A DNA stretch of 64,000 nt, taken from contig NZ_DAXW01000012.1 in assembly GCF_002506585.1 (NCBI RefSeq), positions 135,647-199,646 on the forward strand, in the 5' to 3' direction. Under the pieces are notes generated by a model that did no database searches, was not told the DNA's origin, and was given only the letters and a program-made list of their open reading frames with translations. Origin of the DNA: Methanoculleus sp. UBA430 (lineage in GTDB: Archaea; Halobacteriota; Methanomicrobia; Methanomicrobiales; Methanoculleaceae). Position 1 is the first letter of the stretch. Every line of letters starts with the position of its first letter. Positions 8,723 to 16,964 of the stretch are shown piece by piece. Both the position numbers and the translations under genes were made by a program.

Positions 8723-9645
8723 CAGCATCTGCCTCCCGTGCAGATCTCATTTGCCTCTTTGACGCTCGCACCGTCGAGGGTGATCGCCGATATGGCGTTG
8801 CAGAACCGGACCGCCTCCTCGAGCGACCGCTGGTGGATGTTCCTGCCGGTCGCGTTCCCGACCGTGCCGCCGATGTGGATCTGGTCGTGGAGCTGCTGCA
8901 GGAACTCCTGCATATCGGCGTGGGACCCGCCCGCACAGACGACACCGGTCCTGCCTGCGGCCGCCGTCGCCTCCTGGAGCAGCGTAGCATCGACCGACCC
9001 ATCCTTCTTCGGCGGATTCACTTTCGCAAAATCGCTCCCGAGAGCCGCCGCGACCCCCGCCGCCCCTGCAACCAGGTGCGGGTCCCGCTCGTCCCTGACC
9101 GCCTTGCCCCGGGGATACATCCAGAAGACGGTGATGAGACCGTTTGCGTGCGCATGATTGACGATCTGGGCCGCCTGATAGAGCATCATCGGCTCGTATT
9201 CGCTTCCGAGGTAGACCGTGTAGCCGACGCCGAGGATCGAGAGGCCCGTCCGGTCCCGGAGGTCGACGGCCTGCTGGACATGGTTGAGCTCGGAACTGAG
9301 CGGGTCACGCTGCGAGGTTCCGACCAGGTTGGTCTTGGAGTTGAGTTTGACAAGGTACGGCACGTCCCGGTAATCCGCGCCGTACCGGGCGATCAGCCCG
9401 AGTTGCGTCGCAAAGACCCCGATCCTCGCCCGGCTCGCAATCCGGAAGAGGTGCTCGGGGTCGGCGTCTTCGGGATGGATGCCCTCGCCGGCAAAGTCAT
9501 CGTTAAGGTGCTCGATCTTCTGGTCCCCGGCAAAGAGCATCAGCCTCCCGGTGCCGTGGGTGATCGCCTGATAATTCTTCCGGTATCTTTCCTGCTCTTT
9601 TGGGGGCACATCGAGGGGGATCCTGATATCGGGTGCAGGTGGCAT
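8722..9645 (-). CDS. fba: Fructose-bisphosphate aldolase, archaeal class I
   Basis: 307 residues from the ATG at 9645 (MPPAPDIRIPLDVP). An upstream in-frame ATG at 9669 falls inside the likely TATA box, so it was rejected. The protein cleaves or forms fructose 1,6-bisphosphate through a lysine Schiff base. The family is seen in LMLFAGDQKIEHLN (the D-x-K-x-E-H segment), VFWMYPRGKAV, the DFAKVNPPKK strand carrying candidate Schiff-base lysines, and VVCAGGSHADM plus GGTVGNATGRNIHQR (phosphate-binding end). It is the first gene of an operon with phosphofructokinase, so both enzymes act on consecutive steps. The stop codon overlaps the next start. Confidence 0.92.
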   Translation of the reverse strand: MPPAPDIRIPLDVPPKEQERYRKNYQAITHGTGRLMLFAGDQKIEHLNDDFAGEGIHPEDADPEHLFRIASRARIGVFATQLGLIARYGADYRDVPYLVKLNSKTNLVGTSQRDPLSSELNHVQQAVDLRDRTGLSILGVGYTVYLGSEYEPMMLYQAAQIVNHAHANGLITVFWMYPRGKAVRDERDPHLVAGAAGVAAALGSDFAKVNPPKKDGSVDATLLQEATAAAGRTGVVCAGGSHADMQEFLQQLHDQIHIGGTVGNATGRNIHQRSLEEAVRFCNAISAITLDGASVKEANEICTGGRC

Positions 9646-9664
9646 ACCCCTTCTTCCCAATCCC

Positions 9665-9680
9665 CACATACTTAAGTGTT
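9665..9680 (-). promoter_or_regulatory. TATA-box promoter of the aldolase-phosphofructokinase operon
   Basis: On the minus strand CACTTAAGTATGTGG contains an archaeal TATA-like box centred near 9673. The expected start of transcription, about 26 bases on, falls within a few bases of the ATG at 9645, so the mRNA may be nearly leaderless. This supports the shorter aldolase start. Confidence 0.4.
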
Positions 9681-9890
9681 GCTGGCAGCCCGGGAGATTC
9701 AGGTTGGGGATACGGTGCGCCGGATTGCCCGGGATGTGACGAAGTTTCTCCCCCGGAGCAAGGGCCCGGGGTAGCCCCTCCAGACGTTGCCTGCGGCAGA
9801 AGGGGTCCGGCCACTCCCCGGGTTCTGGAATGACCCAGGATCCTGCCGACCGATACAGGGTGCCCCTCCCCGCCGCCGTACGGGCAAAAG

Positions 9891-9900
9891 GTATTTATTG
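9891..9900 (+). promoter_or_regulatory. TATA-box promoter of the first DUF2795 gene
   Basis: GTATTTATTG stands out in GC-rich DNA and lies about 65 bases before the ATG at 9960, giving a leader of about 38 bases with SD-like GGTGGTGAG. Nothing else is seen in the 290-base gap between aldolase and this gene except a GC-rich stretch without an open frame. Confidence 0.4.
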
Positions 9901-9959
9901 CATCCAATCCTTCACGGGTCGCCTCCCGGAAGGGAGTGCGGATATGGTGGTGAGCAAGT

Positions 9960-10214
9960 ATGAAAGGCATGAAAGAGTCCGCCACGAGCGGGATGTCGAA
10001 AGTCGCCGGGTCCCTGCAGGAACTCGACCCACGGATCATCGAGCAGATCTCCTCCAGGATCAACTTCCCTGCATCGAAAGACAGTCTTATCTCCCAGGCA
10101 AAGGATAGCGGAGCATCTCAGGGCACCCTCGACATGCTGAACCGGTTCGAGGACAGGCAGTACAGCAGTTCGGATGATATCAAGTCCGAGATCCAGAAAA
10201 TTCAGGGAAAGTAA
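9960..10214 (+). CDS. DUF2795 domain small protein
   Basis: 84 residues, soluble and without cysteines. The domain runs from about residue 20 to 80: INFPASKDSLISQAKDSGAS, then TLDMLNRFEDRQYSSSDDI. This matches the DUF2795 pattern of F/YPAxKxxLIxxA, a short loop, then a helix and Y/F-x-S. The start ATG follows GGTGGTGAG by six bases. A paralogue of similar length lies at 63493-63747 with the same ribosome-binding sequence. DUF2795 proteins are of unknown function and are often small, abundant proteins in actinobacteria and methanogens. Single-gene unit. Confidence 0.8.
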   Translation: MKGMKESATSGMSKVAGSLQELDPRIIEQISSRINFPASKDSLISQAKDSGASQGTLDMLNRFEDRQYSSSDDIKSEIQKIQGK

Positions 10215-10383
10215 TCGTTTTTCGGCCGCATGCAGGTGCTGCGGTTGGCACCTGCCGGTCTCTGCTCCCGGTGACCGGAGCCGGGAGCCCGGCGATCAGA
10301 GGTACTCGGGGAGCGTGGGCTGCCCTTCCGGTGAAGAGTACCACGCCGCCATCTATATCTGATCCCCGGGTGCATGCCGTGGC

Positions 10384-11088
10384 ATGCTCATCGTCGGACA
10401 CCGTGGCGCGAGAGCGCTCGAGCCGGAGAACACCCTGCGTGCGCTGCGGCGAGGGATGGCGTGTGCCGATCTCGTCGAGGTCGACCTGCGCCTCACGAGG
10501 GACGGTATCCCGGTTGCCATCCACGACGCGACCGTCGACCGGACGACGGACGGGACCGGACCGGTCAAAGGTTACACTATCGAGGACCTTTCAAGGCTGG
10601 ACGCGGGGAAGGGCGAGCGTATCCCGACGCTCGGAGAAGTCCTCGACCTTCTTCACGGACAGACCGGGCTTGTCGCGGAGATCAAGGAGCCCGGCACCGA
10701 GGCGATCATCGCTTCAGTGCTCATGGACCGGCTGCCGGAACGGCTCTTCCTGGTCTCATTCCATCCGAAAAGCGTTGCGATGGCGAAGCAGCTCCTCCCC
10801 GGGGCAGAGGCGGGCATCATCTGCTCGGGGGAGACCGATGACCCCGTCGGGCTCGCCCGCTCGGTCCAGGCCGAGATTATCCTCCCGCAGTGGGACCGCG
10901 TCTCGCGCGAGGTGGTGGAGCAGGCGCACAGCGCCGGGCTGCTCGTCGTCCCCTGGGTGCTGAACACAGAAGAGGAGTTCGGGGAAGCAGTCCGGCTCGG
11001 CATCGACTGGTTTGCGACCGACGACCCCTGCGCCGCACGACGGTACCTGCAGGAGCGGGGCCTGGAGCGGCCGGCTCCCACGAGATGA
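10384..11088 (+). CDS. Glycerophosphodiester phosphodiesterase
   Basis: 234 residues. It hydrolyses glycerophosphodiesters to glycerol phosphate and an alcohol. The GDPD signature is complete: GHRGA with ENT at the N-terminus (catalytic His and metal Glu), EVDLRLTRDGIPVAIHD (metal Glu-Asp and catalytic His), DRTTDGTG, and the strand VAEIKEPG. The end (VPWVLNTEEEF, GIDWFATDDP) is typical of the TIM barrel's last strands. No signal peptide, so the protein is cytoplasmic and probably acts in lipid head-group turnover. The gene is convergent with the downstream hydrolase, eight bases apart. Confidence 0.93.
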   Translation: MLIVGHRGARALEPENTLRALRRGMACADLVEVDLRLTRDGIPVAIHDATVDRTTDGTGPVKGYTIEDLSRLDAGKGERIPTLGEVLDLLHGQTGLVAEIKEPGTEAIIASVLMDRLPERLFLVSFHPKSVAMAKQLLPGAEAGIICSGETDDPVGLARSVQAEIILPQWDRVSREVVEQAHSAGLLVVPWVLNTEEEFGEAVRLGIDWFATDDPCAARRYLQERGLERPAPTR

Positions 11089-11096
11089 CGGCGGGG

Positions 11097-11765
11097 TCAG
11101 ACGAGCATCCCCGGCAGGTGCTTGAGAAGCCACGCCTTCACCTCGACACTGAGGCTCTCCGCCGCCTCATCCAGGTTGTGGCCCGCTCCTTCGTAGATGA
11201 CCAGCCGTTTGGGTTCATGGGCACGCCGGTAGACCTCCTCTGAAGAGTGGAAGGAGACGACCGTGTCAGCGTCCCCGTGAAGGAGGAGGATTGCCGCACG
11301 CCCCCCGAGGCCTGCGACCGGCTCCGTCCCGGCAGTCTGCGTGGCGATCGCGACGACTGCCCTGACCGCGGGATCGCTCGCCGCCGCCTGGATCGCCACC
11401 GCCCCCCCGAGCGAGTGACCGACGAGCCCGAGTACCCGGATCCCCTGGCTCTCAAGGTAGCGCATACCGAGGATCGTATCGACGGTCGACTCCACCAGAT
11501 CGGCCGGGTGCCGGTACCGGACCCGGATCGTGCTGATCCTGTCGTTTCTGAGGTCATGCGCCAGACGCGGGTAGAGATCCCGTGCAGGGGTGTCAAACCC
11601 GCCGCCGGTCCCGCCCACCAGGACGAGACCGGCGCGTGCCGCCTCCGCTGCGTAGTAGCGGCAGGTGGTCGTCCCCCGGTCGGTCTCTATCTCCACGATG
11701 TCATAGGACTCGCCGACCTGCGGCACCCGTCGCACGTTCGTGAGATGCACCTCGACCTTCGTCAT
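11097..11765 (-). CDS. Alpha/beta hydrolase (dienelactone-hydrolase-like)
   Basis: 222 residues from the ATG at 11765 (MTKVEVHLTNV); a start at 11795 is possible, while the longer upstream frame runs into the promoter region of the divergent protease and looks spurious. The nucleophile elbow is GHSLGG, the acid strand ILLLHGDADTVVSF, and the catalytic His is in YEGAGHNLDE, so the Ser-Asp-His triad is intact. The middle VRYRHPADLVESTVDTILGM resembles prolyl-oligopeptidase/dienelactone-type hydrolases. No signal peptide. The substrate is unknown. The gene diverges from the HtrA-like protease. Confidence 0.82.
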   Translation of the reverse strand: MTKVEVHLTNVRRVPQVGESYDIVEIETDRGTTTCRYYAAEAARAGLVLVGGTGGGFDTPARDLYPRLAHDLRNDRISTIRVRYRHPADLVESTVDTILGMRYLESQGIRVLGLVGHSLGGAVAIQAAASDPAVRAVVAIATQTAGTEPVAGLGGRAAILLLHGDADTVVSFHSSEEVYRRAHEPKRLVIYEGAGHNLDEAAESLSVEVKAWLLKHLPGMLV

Positions 11766-11921
11766 ATCTATTTCGACTGCCGTCGTCCCGAGCATGGGGT
11801 GAAGTAGATGCTGTGCTACTTGTCCTTTGCGGCAGGGTTCGGGGGGGTTGAATCGGACGGCAGGGCGGGCGGGCCTGCACGCCGTAAGCGACAGTACCTC
11901 CCGGACCCGTGCAGAAACTAC

Positions 11922-11950
11922 ATTATTATTAATAGCACAAATATATAGTG
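11922..11950 (+). promoter_or_regulatory. AT-rich promoter of the HtrA-like protease
   Basis: An AT-rich island (TTATTATTAATAG followed by AAATATATAG) sits just before the ATG at 11953. Using the first box, the transcript would start almost at the ATG, which favours a leaderless mRNA and the short protein start. Confidence 0.4.
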
Positions 11951-11952
11951 AA

Positions 11953-13008
11953 ATGAATAAAATCTGGCACAAACCCTTCCAGCAGGTCGGCAACGCTCCT
12001 CCGGCAACCGGTGTGGACGGGACCGCTACAGTCCCCGGTGCCGGGGAATCGGATGCCGACCTCCTCGACGCCTACTCCCGGGCCGTCATCCGGGTCGTTG
12101 AATCCGCGGGGCCCGCGGTCGTGAGCGTGGCCGTGGAAAAGAACCTCCAGGGCCGGCGCGGCGAGCAGATCGGAGCGGGCTCGGGCGTGATCGTAGCGCC
12201 GGAAGGCTACATCATGACCAACAACCACGTGGTACAGGGGGCAGGGAGGATCGAGGTCCGGATGCCGGACGGGACCGCTCTTCCTGCACGCCTGGTCGGG
12301 GCCGATGCGGCGACCGATCTCGCCGTGCTTCGTGCCGATACCGAGAATCTCCCGTATGCGTCGTTCGGCGACTCGGAGGCGCTCTCGGTCGGCCAGCTCG
12401 CCATAGCCATCGGCAATCCGCTCGGCTTTGACTCGACTGTCTCGACGGGAGTCCTGAGCGCTCTCGGGCGGGCGTTCCGGAGCAGGGACGGTCGCCGGAT
12501 CGAGAACATCATCCAGCACACCGCTCCCTTAAACCCCGGCAACTCCGGCGGCCCTCTGGTGGACTCACGCGGCCGGGTCATCGGCATCAACACGGCCATC
12601 ATCCCGATGGCCCAGAGCATCTGCTTCTCGATCCCCTCGAACACCGCCACCTGGGTCCTCCCGCAGCTCGTTGCCGACGGCAGGGTGCGGCGCGGGTACC
12701 TTGGCATCGTCGGCCAGTCGCGACCGCTCCCGCGATCGCTTGTTGCGGCGCTCGAGCTTACCGGGAGGCATGCGGTCGAGGTCGTCTCGATCTCCCGGGC
12801 AAGCCCCGCCGGCCGGGCCGGGCTTCGGCCGGGCGACCTGATCATCGCGATCAACGAGATACCCATTGCGTGTATCGACGACCTGCACCGGTTCCTCGCC
12901 ACCTGGCCCATAGCAGAACCGGCAACCCTGACGCTTATCCGGGGAGGGCGGGAGATCACGCTCCCGATCATCCCGGCGGAAGCGGTCGCATCTCCCGTCG
13001 CCGGGTGA
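11953..13008 (+). CDS. HtrA/DegP-like serine protease with PDZ domain, cytoplasmic
   Basis: 351 residues. The trypsin-like domain shows the full triad: H92 in TNNHVV, D122 in ATDLAVLR and S198 in GNSGGPL. A PDZ domain follows (about 245-345: RRGYLGIVGQ, AGLRPGDLIIAINEIPI). The protein has no signal peptide or membrane helix, unlike many bacterial HtrA proteins, so it probably acts in the cytoplasm in protein quality control. The start at 11953 was chosen because the upstream in-frame extension reads through the AT-rich promoter. Single-gene unit, divergent from the alpha/beta hydrolase. Confidence 0.9.
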   Translation: MNKIWHKPFQQVGNAPPATGVDGTATVPGAGESDADLLDAYSRAVIRVVESAGPAVVSVAVEKNLQGRRGEQIGAGSGVIVAPEGYIMTNNHVVQGAGRIEVRMPDGTALPARLVGADAATDLAVLRADTENLPYASFGDSEALSVGQLAIAIGNPLGFDSTVSTGVLSALGRAFRSRDGRRIENIIQHTAPLNPGNSGGPLVDSRGRVIGINTAIIPMAQSICFSIPSNTATWVLPQLVADGRVRRGYLGIVGQSRPLPRSLVAALELTGRHAVEVVSISRASPAGRAGLRPGDLIIAINEIPIACIDDLHRFLATWPIAEPATLTLIRGGREITLPIIPAEAVASPVAG

Positions 13009-13023
13009 GCGGCGGGGAGCCGG

Positions 13024-13611
13024 TCAGGGAACCCAGGCGATCCGGGGTTCCCGCCGCGCCGGTTTCGGCGGCAGGGGAGCGGGATAGCCGAAGATCAGCG
13101 GCGCCACAACCTGGTGGTCGTCAGGGACCTTCAGCGCCGCGCGGAGGCCGGGATTCTGCTCGACGAGGGTCGCGGCACCGACCCAGCAGCTGCCGATTCC
13201 GAGCGCCCAGGCGGCAAGCATCATATTCTCCGCACAGAGCGTGCAATCGAGGACGCTTGAAACGGCATCCCGGGCGCCGAGGACCAGGACCAGCACCGGA
13301 GCGTTGTAGAAGATGCTGAACTCCGGATTCTCGAGCGCCGCGAGGAACTCTTCCATCCCGGGACGGGGCTCCGCTCCGATCTTCTCCAGGAGAAGCGGCT
13401 TGCAGTAGTCGGATGCCCGCTGCATCAGGTCCCGGTCTCTCACGACCACGAACTGCCAGGGTTGAAATCCGAGAGCGGTCGGTGCCTGGATGCCTGCGGC
13501 AATGATCGCCCTGAGGGCCTCATCCGGGACCTCCCGGTCAGTGTAGTTCCTGACGCTCCGGCGTTCCCGGATCACGGAGAAGATCCCGATTGTCTCTGGT
13601 TCCGTCATCAT
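13024..13611 (-). CDS. Nitroreductase-family flavoprotein
   Basis: 195 residues from the first of two adjacent ATGs (13611, 13608), preceded by AGGGGATGG. The FMN-binding pattern is clear: VIRERRSVRNYTDREVP near the N-terminus, IQAPTALGFQPWQFVVV, and the C-terminal LGIGSCWVGAA segment, with NMMLAAWALG between. Such enzymes reduce nitro compounds, quinones or flavins with NAD(P)H. Physiological substrate unknown. Cytoplasmic, single-gene unit, convergent with the HtrA gene. The much longer upstream reading frame is an artefact of high GC. Confidence 0.9.
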   Translation of the reverse strand: MMTEPETIGIFSVIRERRSVRNYTDREVPDEALRAIIAAGIQAPTALGFQPWQFVVVRDRDLMQRASDYCKPLLLEKIGAEPRPGMEEFLAALENPEFSIFYNAPVLVLVLGARDAVSSVLDCTLCAENMMLAAWALGIGSCWVGAATLVEQNPGLRAALKVPDDHQVVAPLIFGYPAPLPPKPARREPRIAWVP

Positions 13612-13861
13612 ACCATCCCCTAAAGATCGCCGGTGATATGTATGTTGGGGAGAAATCGCCGGGGGGGAGGGCCTCGACCTCCTCTCGTCCCGCCTCCGGA
13701 GCGCCGGAGCAGGATCCGTCCCTGCAGGATATCGCGCATGCCGCCTAAATTCGCCGCGGGAGCGAAGAAATGGTATATTCTGCCCGGGAACCGGATCGAT
13801 ATGTATTTTATCCCCCTGGAGCACAACCACTACAGCTATCGCATTCCTGTGCCAGAGGAGA

Positions 13862-15598
13862 ATGAAAGATTCATGTAGTGACCGGGCGCCCCGTGACCTG
13901 CCGGTGCCCGACGACGGACTTCTCATGGTAAACAACGACCGGAAGGTTCTCTGGTACAACCCGGCTTTCGCGCGGATGCTTGCCGTCCGGCAGGAAGGGA
14001 TCATCGGGATGGACGCGGGCTCTCTCTTTGATACGCACCTTCTCCCTACCATCGAGGATCAGGACTCGGCACGCATGGTCCGGCAGGCTCTCGAGCACGG
14101 CGCGGACCCGCCCACCCTTCTCTGTCGTGCCTGGAGACCCGACGGCACCCTGCGCTGGCTCTCGATATCTCACGTGGCGATCACGGTCTTTGTCGGTCAT
14201 CGGCTCATCAGGATCCGGGATGCCACAACGGACCTGAATGCGCACCACTTCAAAGCCGCGCTCGAAGCGTCGCCGGTGGTCGTCTTTGCGCAGGACGAGG
14301 ACCTCCGCTACACCTGGTCGTACAACCAGGAACTGGGACCAGCCGATGCGTTCATCGTCGGTATGCGGGAGGACGAGGCCTTTCCCGAGAACGCCGCGAC
14401 CCTTACTGCGCTCAAACGCCGGGTCCTTGATACGGGAGAGACCGTGCGGGCAGCGGTGACCATCACCGTTGCAGACGACACTCGCGTCCGGGACCTGACG
14501 TTAAAACCCCTTCGAGATGCAGAGGGGAAGGTTGTCGGCATTACCGGCACAGCCTTTGACGTGACCGAAAGGGACCGGGCGGAGGAGGCGCTCCGGAAGA
14601 AGACGGACGAGTTGAAGAAACGGATGAACGAACTCCAGTGCCTCTACACCGTCACGCACCTCGTCGAGGTGCCTGGGATAACACTTGACAGGCTCCTGCA
14701 GGCGGTTGCCGATACCCTCCCCTCGGGCTGGCAGCATTCGGACGACACCGCGGTGAGGATCCGGATCGATGACCGGGAGTACCGCCGGGGCAGCATGGAA
14801 GAGACGCCCTGGAAGCAGGTGGGCCCGATCGTCGTTCATGGCGAAAGGGTCGGCGAGATTGAGGTCCGGTACCTCTGCCAAAAACCGGAAGCGGCTGAAG
14901 GGCCGTTCCTGCCGGAAGAGCAGATGCTGCTTGACGCCGTCGCGGAGCGGCTTGGTCGGATCATCGAACGGTTGCAGACGGAGGCGGCGCTCCAGAAGAG
15001 CGAGGAGAAGTTCCGGGGGATCGCCCAGCGGAGTTTTGACCTCCTCGTGACGTCCTACCTATCAGGCGGGTTAAATTACGTTTCGCCGGCGACGGAGCGG
15101 ATACTCGGCTACTCCCCTGATGAGATGGCTGGGACAGCCTGGGAGGATTATATCCTCCCTTCAAGCCTTCCGGTATGGGAGGAGGGGCGCCGGAAGGTGC
15201 TCCGGGGCGAACAGGTCGAAGAGATCCAGGTCGAGGGCAGGAGGGAGGACGGGGAGACTGTCATACTGGAGTTAAACGTCTCGCCAATCATCGAGAAGAA
15301 GGTCGTGGGGTTCCAGGCCGTCGGCAGGGACATATCCGACCGGATCCTGTACGAGCGGCTCCGGGAGCAGGCTCTCGATATGACCGAGCGCAATATCGCG
15401 CAGTTCGCCGTCCTTGCCGACCATGTCCGCCACCCGCTCCAGGTGGTCATGGGGGTTGCGGACCTGCTCGACGACGATGCGGCCGCTGAGAAACTCCGCG
15501 AGCAGGTTCGGCGGATCAACGCTCAGATCAGCGAGCTTGACCGCGAGTGGGTGGAGTCCCGGAAGATCCGGGAGTTCCTGAAGCGCTACGAACTCTAA
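13862..15598 (+). CDS. Multi-PAS sensory protein without kinase ATPase domain
   Basis: 578 residues, soluble. Order: PAS (about 15-120), PAS (about 125-240), a short coiled coil with a domain of about 110 residues (TLYxVxxLVEVPGI to EVRYL), a third PAS (about 385-495), then a 70-residue C-terminal segment (ADHVRHPLQVVMG, ending REFLKRYEL). The last segment looks like a histidine-kinase dimerisation helix (compare HEIRTPLNAIIG) but no HATPase domain follows; the frame stops and the next gene is on the other strand. The phosphoacceptor position is occupied by Asp, with His next to it. It shares the middle domain and C-terminus with the protein at 26366. TATA-like TGTATTTTATCC lies at about 13801-13812. 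Output is unknown. Confidence 0.82.
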   Translation: MKDSCSDRAPRDLPVPDDGLLMVNNDRKVLWYNPAFARMLAVRQEGIIGMDAGSLFDTHLLPTIEDQDSARMVRQALEHGADPPTLLCRAWRPDGTLRWLSISHVAITVFVGHRLIRIRDATTDLNAHHFKAALEASPVVVFAQDEDLRYTWSYNQELGPADAFIVGMREDEAFPENAATLTALKRRVLDTGETVRAAVTITVADDTRVRDLTLKPLRDAEGKVVGITGTAFDVTERDRAEEALRKKTDELKKRMNELQCLYTVTHLVEVPGITLDRLLQAVADTLPSGWQHSDDTAVRIRIDDREYRRGSMEETPWKQVGPIVVHGERVGEIEVRYLCQKPEAAEGPFLPEEQMLLDAVAERLGRIIERLQTEAALQKSEEKFRGIAQRSFDLLVTSYLSGGLNYVSPATERILGYSPDEMAGTAWEDYILPSSLPVWEEGRRKVLRGEQVEEIQVEGRREDGETVILELNVSPIIEKKVVGFQAVGRDISDRILYERLREQALDMTERNIAQFAVLADHVRHPLQVVMGVADLLDDDAAAEKLREQVRRINAQISELDREWVESRKIREFLKRYEL

Positions 15599-15603
15599 GT
15601 CGA

Positions 15604-15960
15604 TCACCGCCGCCGGCGCGGCCTCGTCTCGCGAGGGTGGGCAACGACCTCGCGGATGTCGGCGAGCGGCCCCGGAAGCAGAGAGCCTTTCTTCCCGACG
15701 ACGTCGGCCGCCCGGATGGTGGCGGCGTGGTAAGTCAGAGCGTAACTCTCTGTGAAGAGGTCCAGCCCGCCCCGGGCAAAGTCGTCGAGCGAGAGCGGAA
15801 TCGAGATCCCGTCGGTGGACGGGCTGCTCGATACCGGGCAGATGAGCAGGTCCCCGCTCTCCCCTGCTGCAATGACTACTACGGGGCGCACCTTCCCTTC
15901 GCCGAGACCCCCGATACGTACGGAGGCCAGAACGACGTCTCCACTGACGTATCGTCCCAT
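15604..15960 (-). CDS. PemK/MazF-like family protein
   Basis: 118 residues from the ATG at 15960. MGRYVSGDVVLASVRI then GKVRPVVVIAAGESGDLLIC match the start of PemK/MazF (CcdB-fold) endoribonucleases, where GxVVLVxF and K-x-RPVVVI are the conserved strands. The later ISIPLSLDDFARGGLDLFT and SYALTYHAATI are consistent with the family's C-terminal strands. No antitoxin-like gene lies directly upstream in the 100-base gap, so it is an orphan and may not be a toxin. The C-terminus ends in a run of arginines. It is convergent with the PAS gene, five bases apart. Confidence 0.7.
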   Translation of the reverse strand: MGRYVSGDVVLASVRIGGLGEGKVRPVVVIAAGESGDLLICPVSSSPSTDGISIPLSLDDFARGGLDLFTESYALTYHAATIRAADVVGKKGSLLPGPLADIREVVAHPRETRPRRRR

Positions 15961-16063
15961 CCGGATACTGGTTGACCCCAAAAATCGATAAGGTTGGTGG
16001 TGTGCCGGTGGCCAGGCACCATACATCGGGAGAAGCGGGGTTCCCCCAACCCCCGGTGCACCG

Positions 16064-16891
16064 TTACGGTGCCTGTCCTTTTGCGTTCCCGTTGAATCTC
16101 GGGTGCTCGTCACCGAACGCGTTCTGGTTCTTCATCTTCTCTTTTCCGTTTCCGGCATGCCCATTATCCTTCTCCATCTTCTTGTTGCCCGGGTTGATCA
16201 CGGATACGGCGCCGCTGCCCAGCACCGGGATGTTCCCCTCCTCTGTCGTGACGTTCCCGGTCACGGTCAGGTTGCCGTCACCGGCGTTGAGGTCGAGGTC
16301 CGCTCGCCGGTACTTCAGGATGAGCGTGCCGCCGTCCTTCATACAGAAGTTGACTCTCTCGGGCGTTGCGTTCCCGATCCTGAACTCCGAGGGATCCGGC
16401 ACCGTCACGTTTGCACTGCTTGAATCGCCGAACCCAAGCCATTCCGCAAGGTCGACAAAGATGGTCATGAGACCGTTGCTCTTCTGATTCAGCGTCTTCG
16501 GGACAACCTTCACCTCAGCCGACTGCGGGCTGACGGTCACGTTCAGGGTATCGCAGGCGACAGCACCCGTGGCGTTGTTCGCGACCTTTACCGTGACGAC
16601 ATAGGTGCCGGCGGCAGAGTACGTGTAGACGTCCTGTATGGTGCCATTGTAGTCGTCATCCGGCACGATCTCCGGTGCCGTCGTTGCCGTGCTCCAGTTG
16701 ACGGAGGCGCTCATATTCAGCGCATCGAAAACGTCCGTGTCGTTGTATGTAGCGAGGATGGTGATCGGCTCGCCGGCGAGTGCGATGCGGTCGTCCCCTG
16801 CATCGACCGTGAGGGCGGCCTGCACGGCAGGAACCACCAGGAAAAGGGCGATCAGCAGGGAGAAGATTCGGATAGTAGTGTCACGTTTCAT
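16064..16891 (-). CDS. Exported PKD-like domain protein
   Basis: 275 residues. Signal peptide MKRDTTIRIFSLLIALFLVV then PAVQAA. Residues 27-122 form a PKD/Ig-like domain (VDAGDDRIALAGEPITI, YTYSAAGTYVVTVKVAN). A second beta domain follows (about 125-230: KSNGLMTIFVDLAEWLGFG, DGGTLILKYRRADLD, NLTVTGNVTTEEG). The last 45 residues are hydrophilic and rich in Asn, Gly and Lys, with no membrane anchor. It is probably secreted or bound to the S-layer. Function unknown. Single-gene unit; Asn-rich N-x-T/S sequons suggest glycosylation. Confidence 0.78.
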   Translation of the reverse strand: MKRDTTIRIFSLLIALFLVVPAVQAALTVDAGDDRIALAGEPITILATYNDTDVFDALNMSASVNWSTATTAPEIVPDDDYNGTIQDVYTYSAAGTYVVTVKVANNATGAVACDTLNVTVSPQSAEVKVVPKTLNQKSNGLMTIFVDLAEWLGFGDSSSANVTVPDPSEFRIGNATPERVNFCMKDGGTLILKYRRADLDLNAGDGNLTVTGNVTTEEGNIPVLGSGAVSVINPGNKKMEKDNGHAGNGKEKMKNQNAFGDEHPRFNGNAKGQAP

Positions 16892-16964
16892 GGGTTAACT
16901 CGTCTCCGATAGATATTGACGATCCTCTCCTATTTGACCGCATGGAACTTCCCGGTTCAATCAA

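Noticed and set aside
13633..13878. 81-codon frame before the PAS gene
   Set aside because: Overlaps the promoter region, has irregular composition and no ribosome-binding site.
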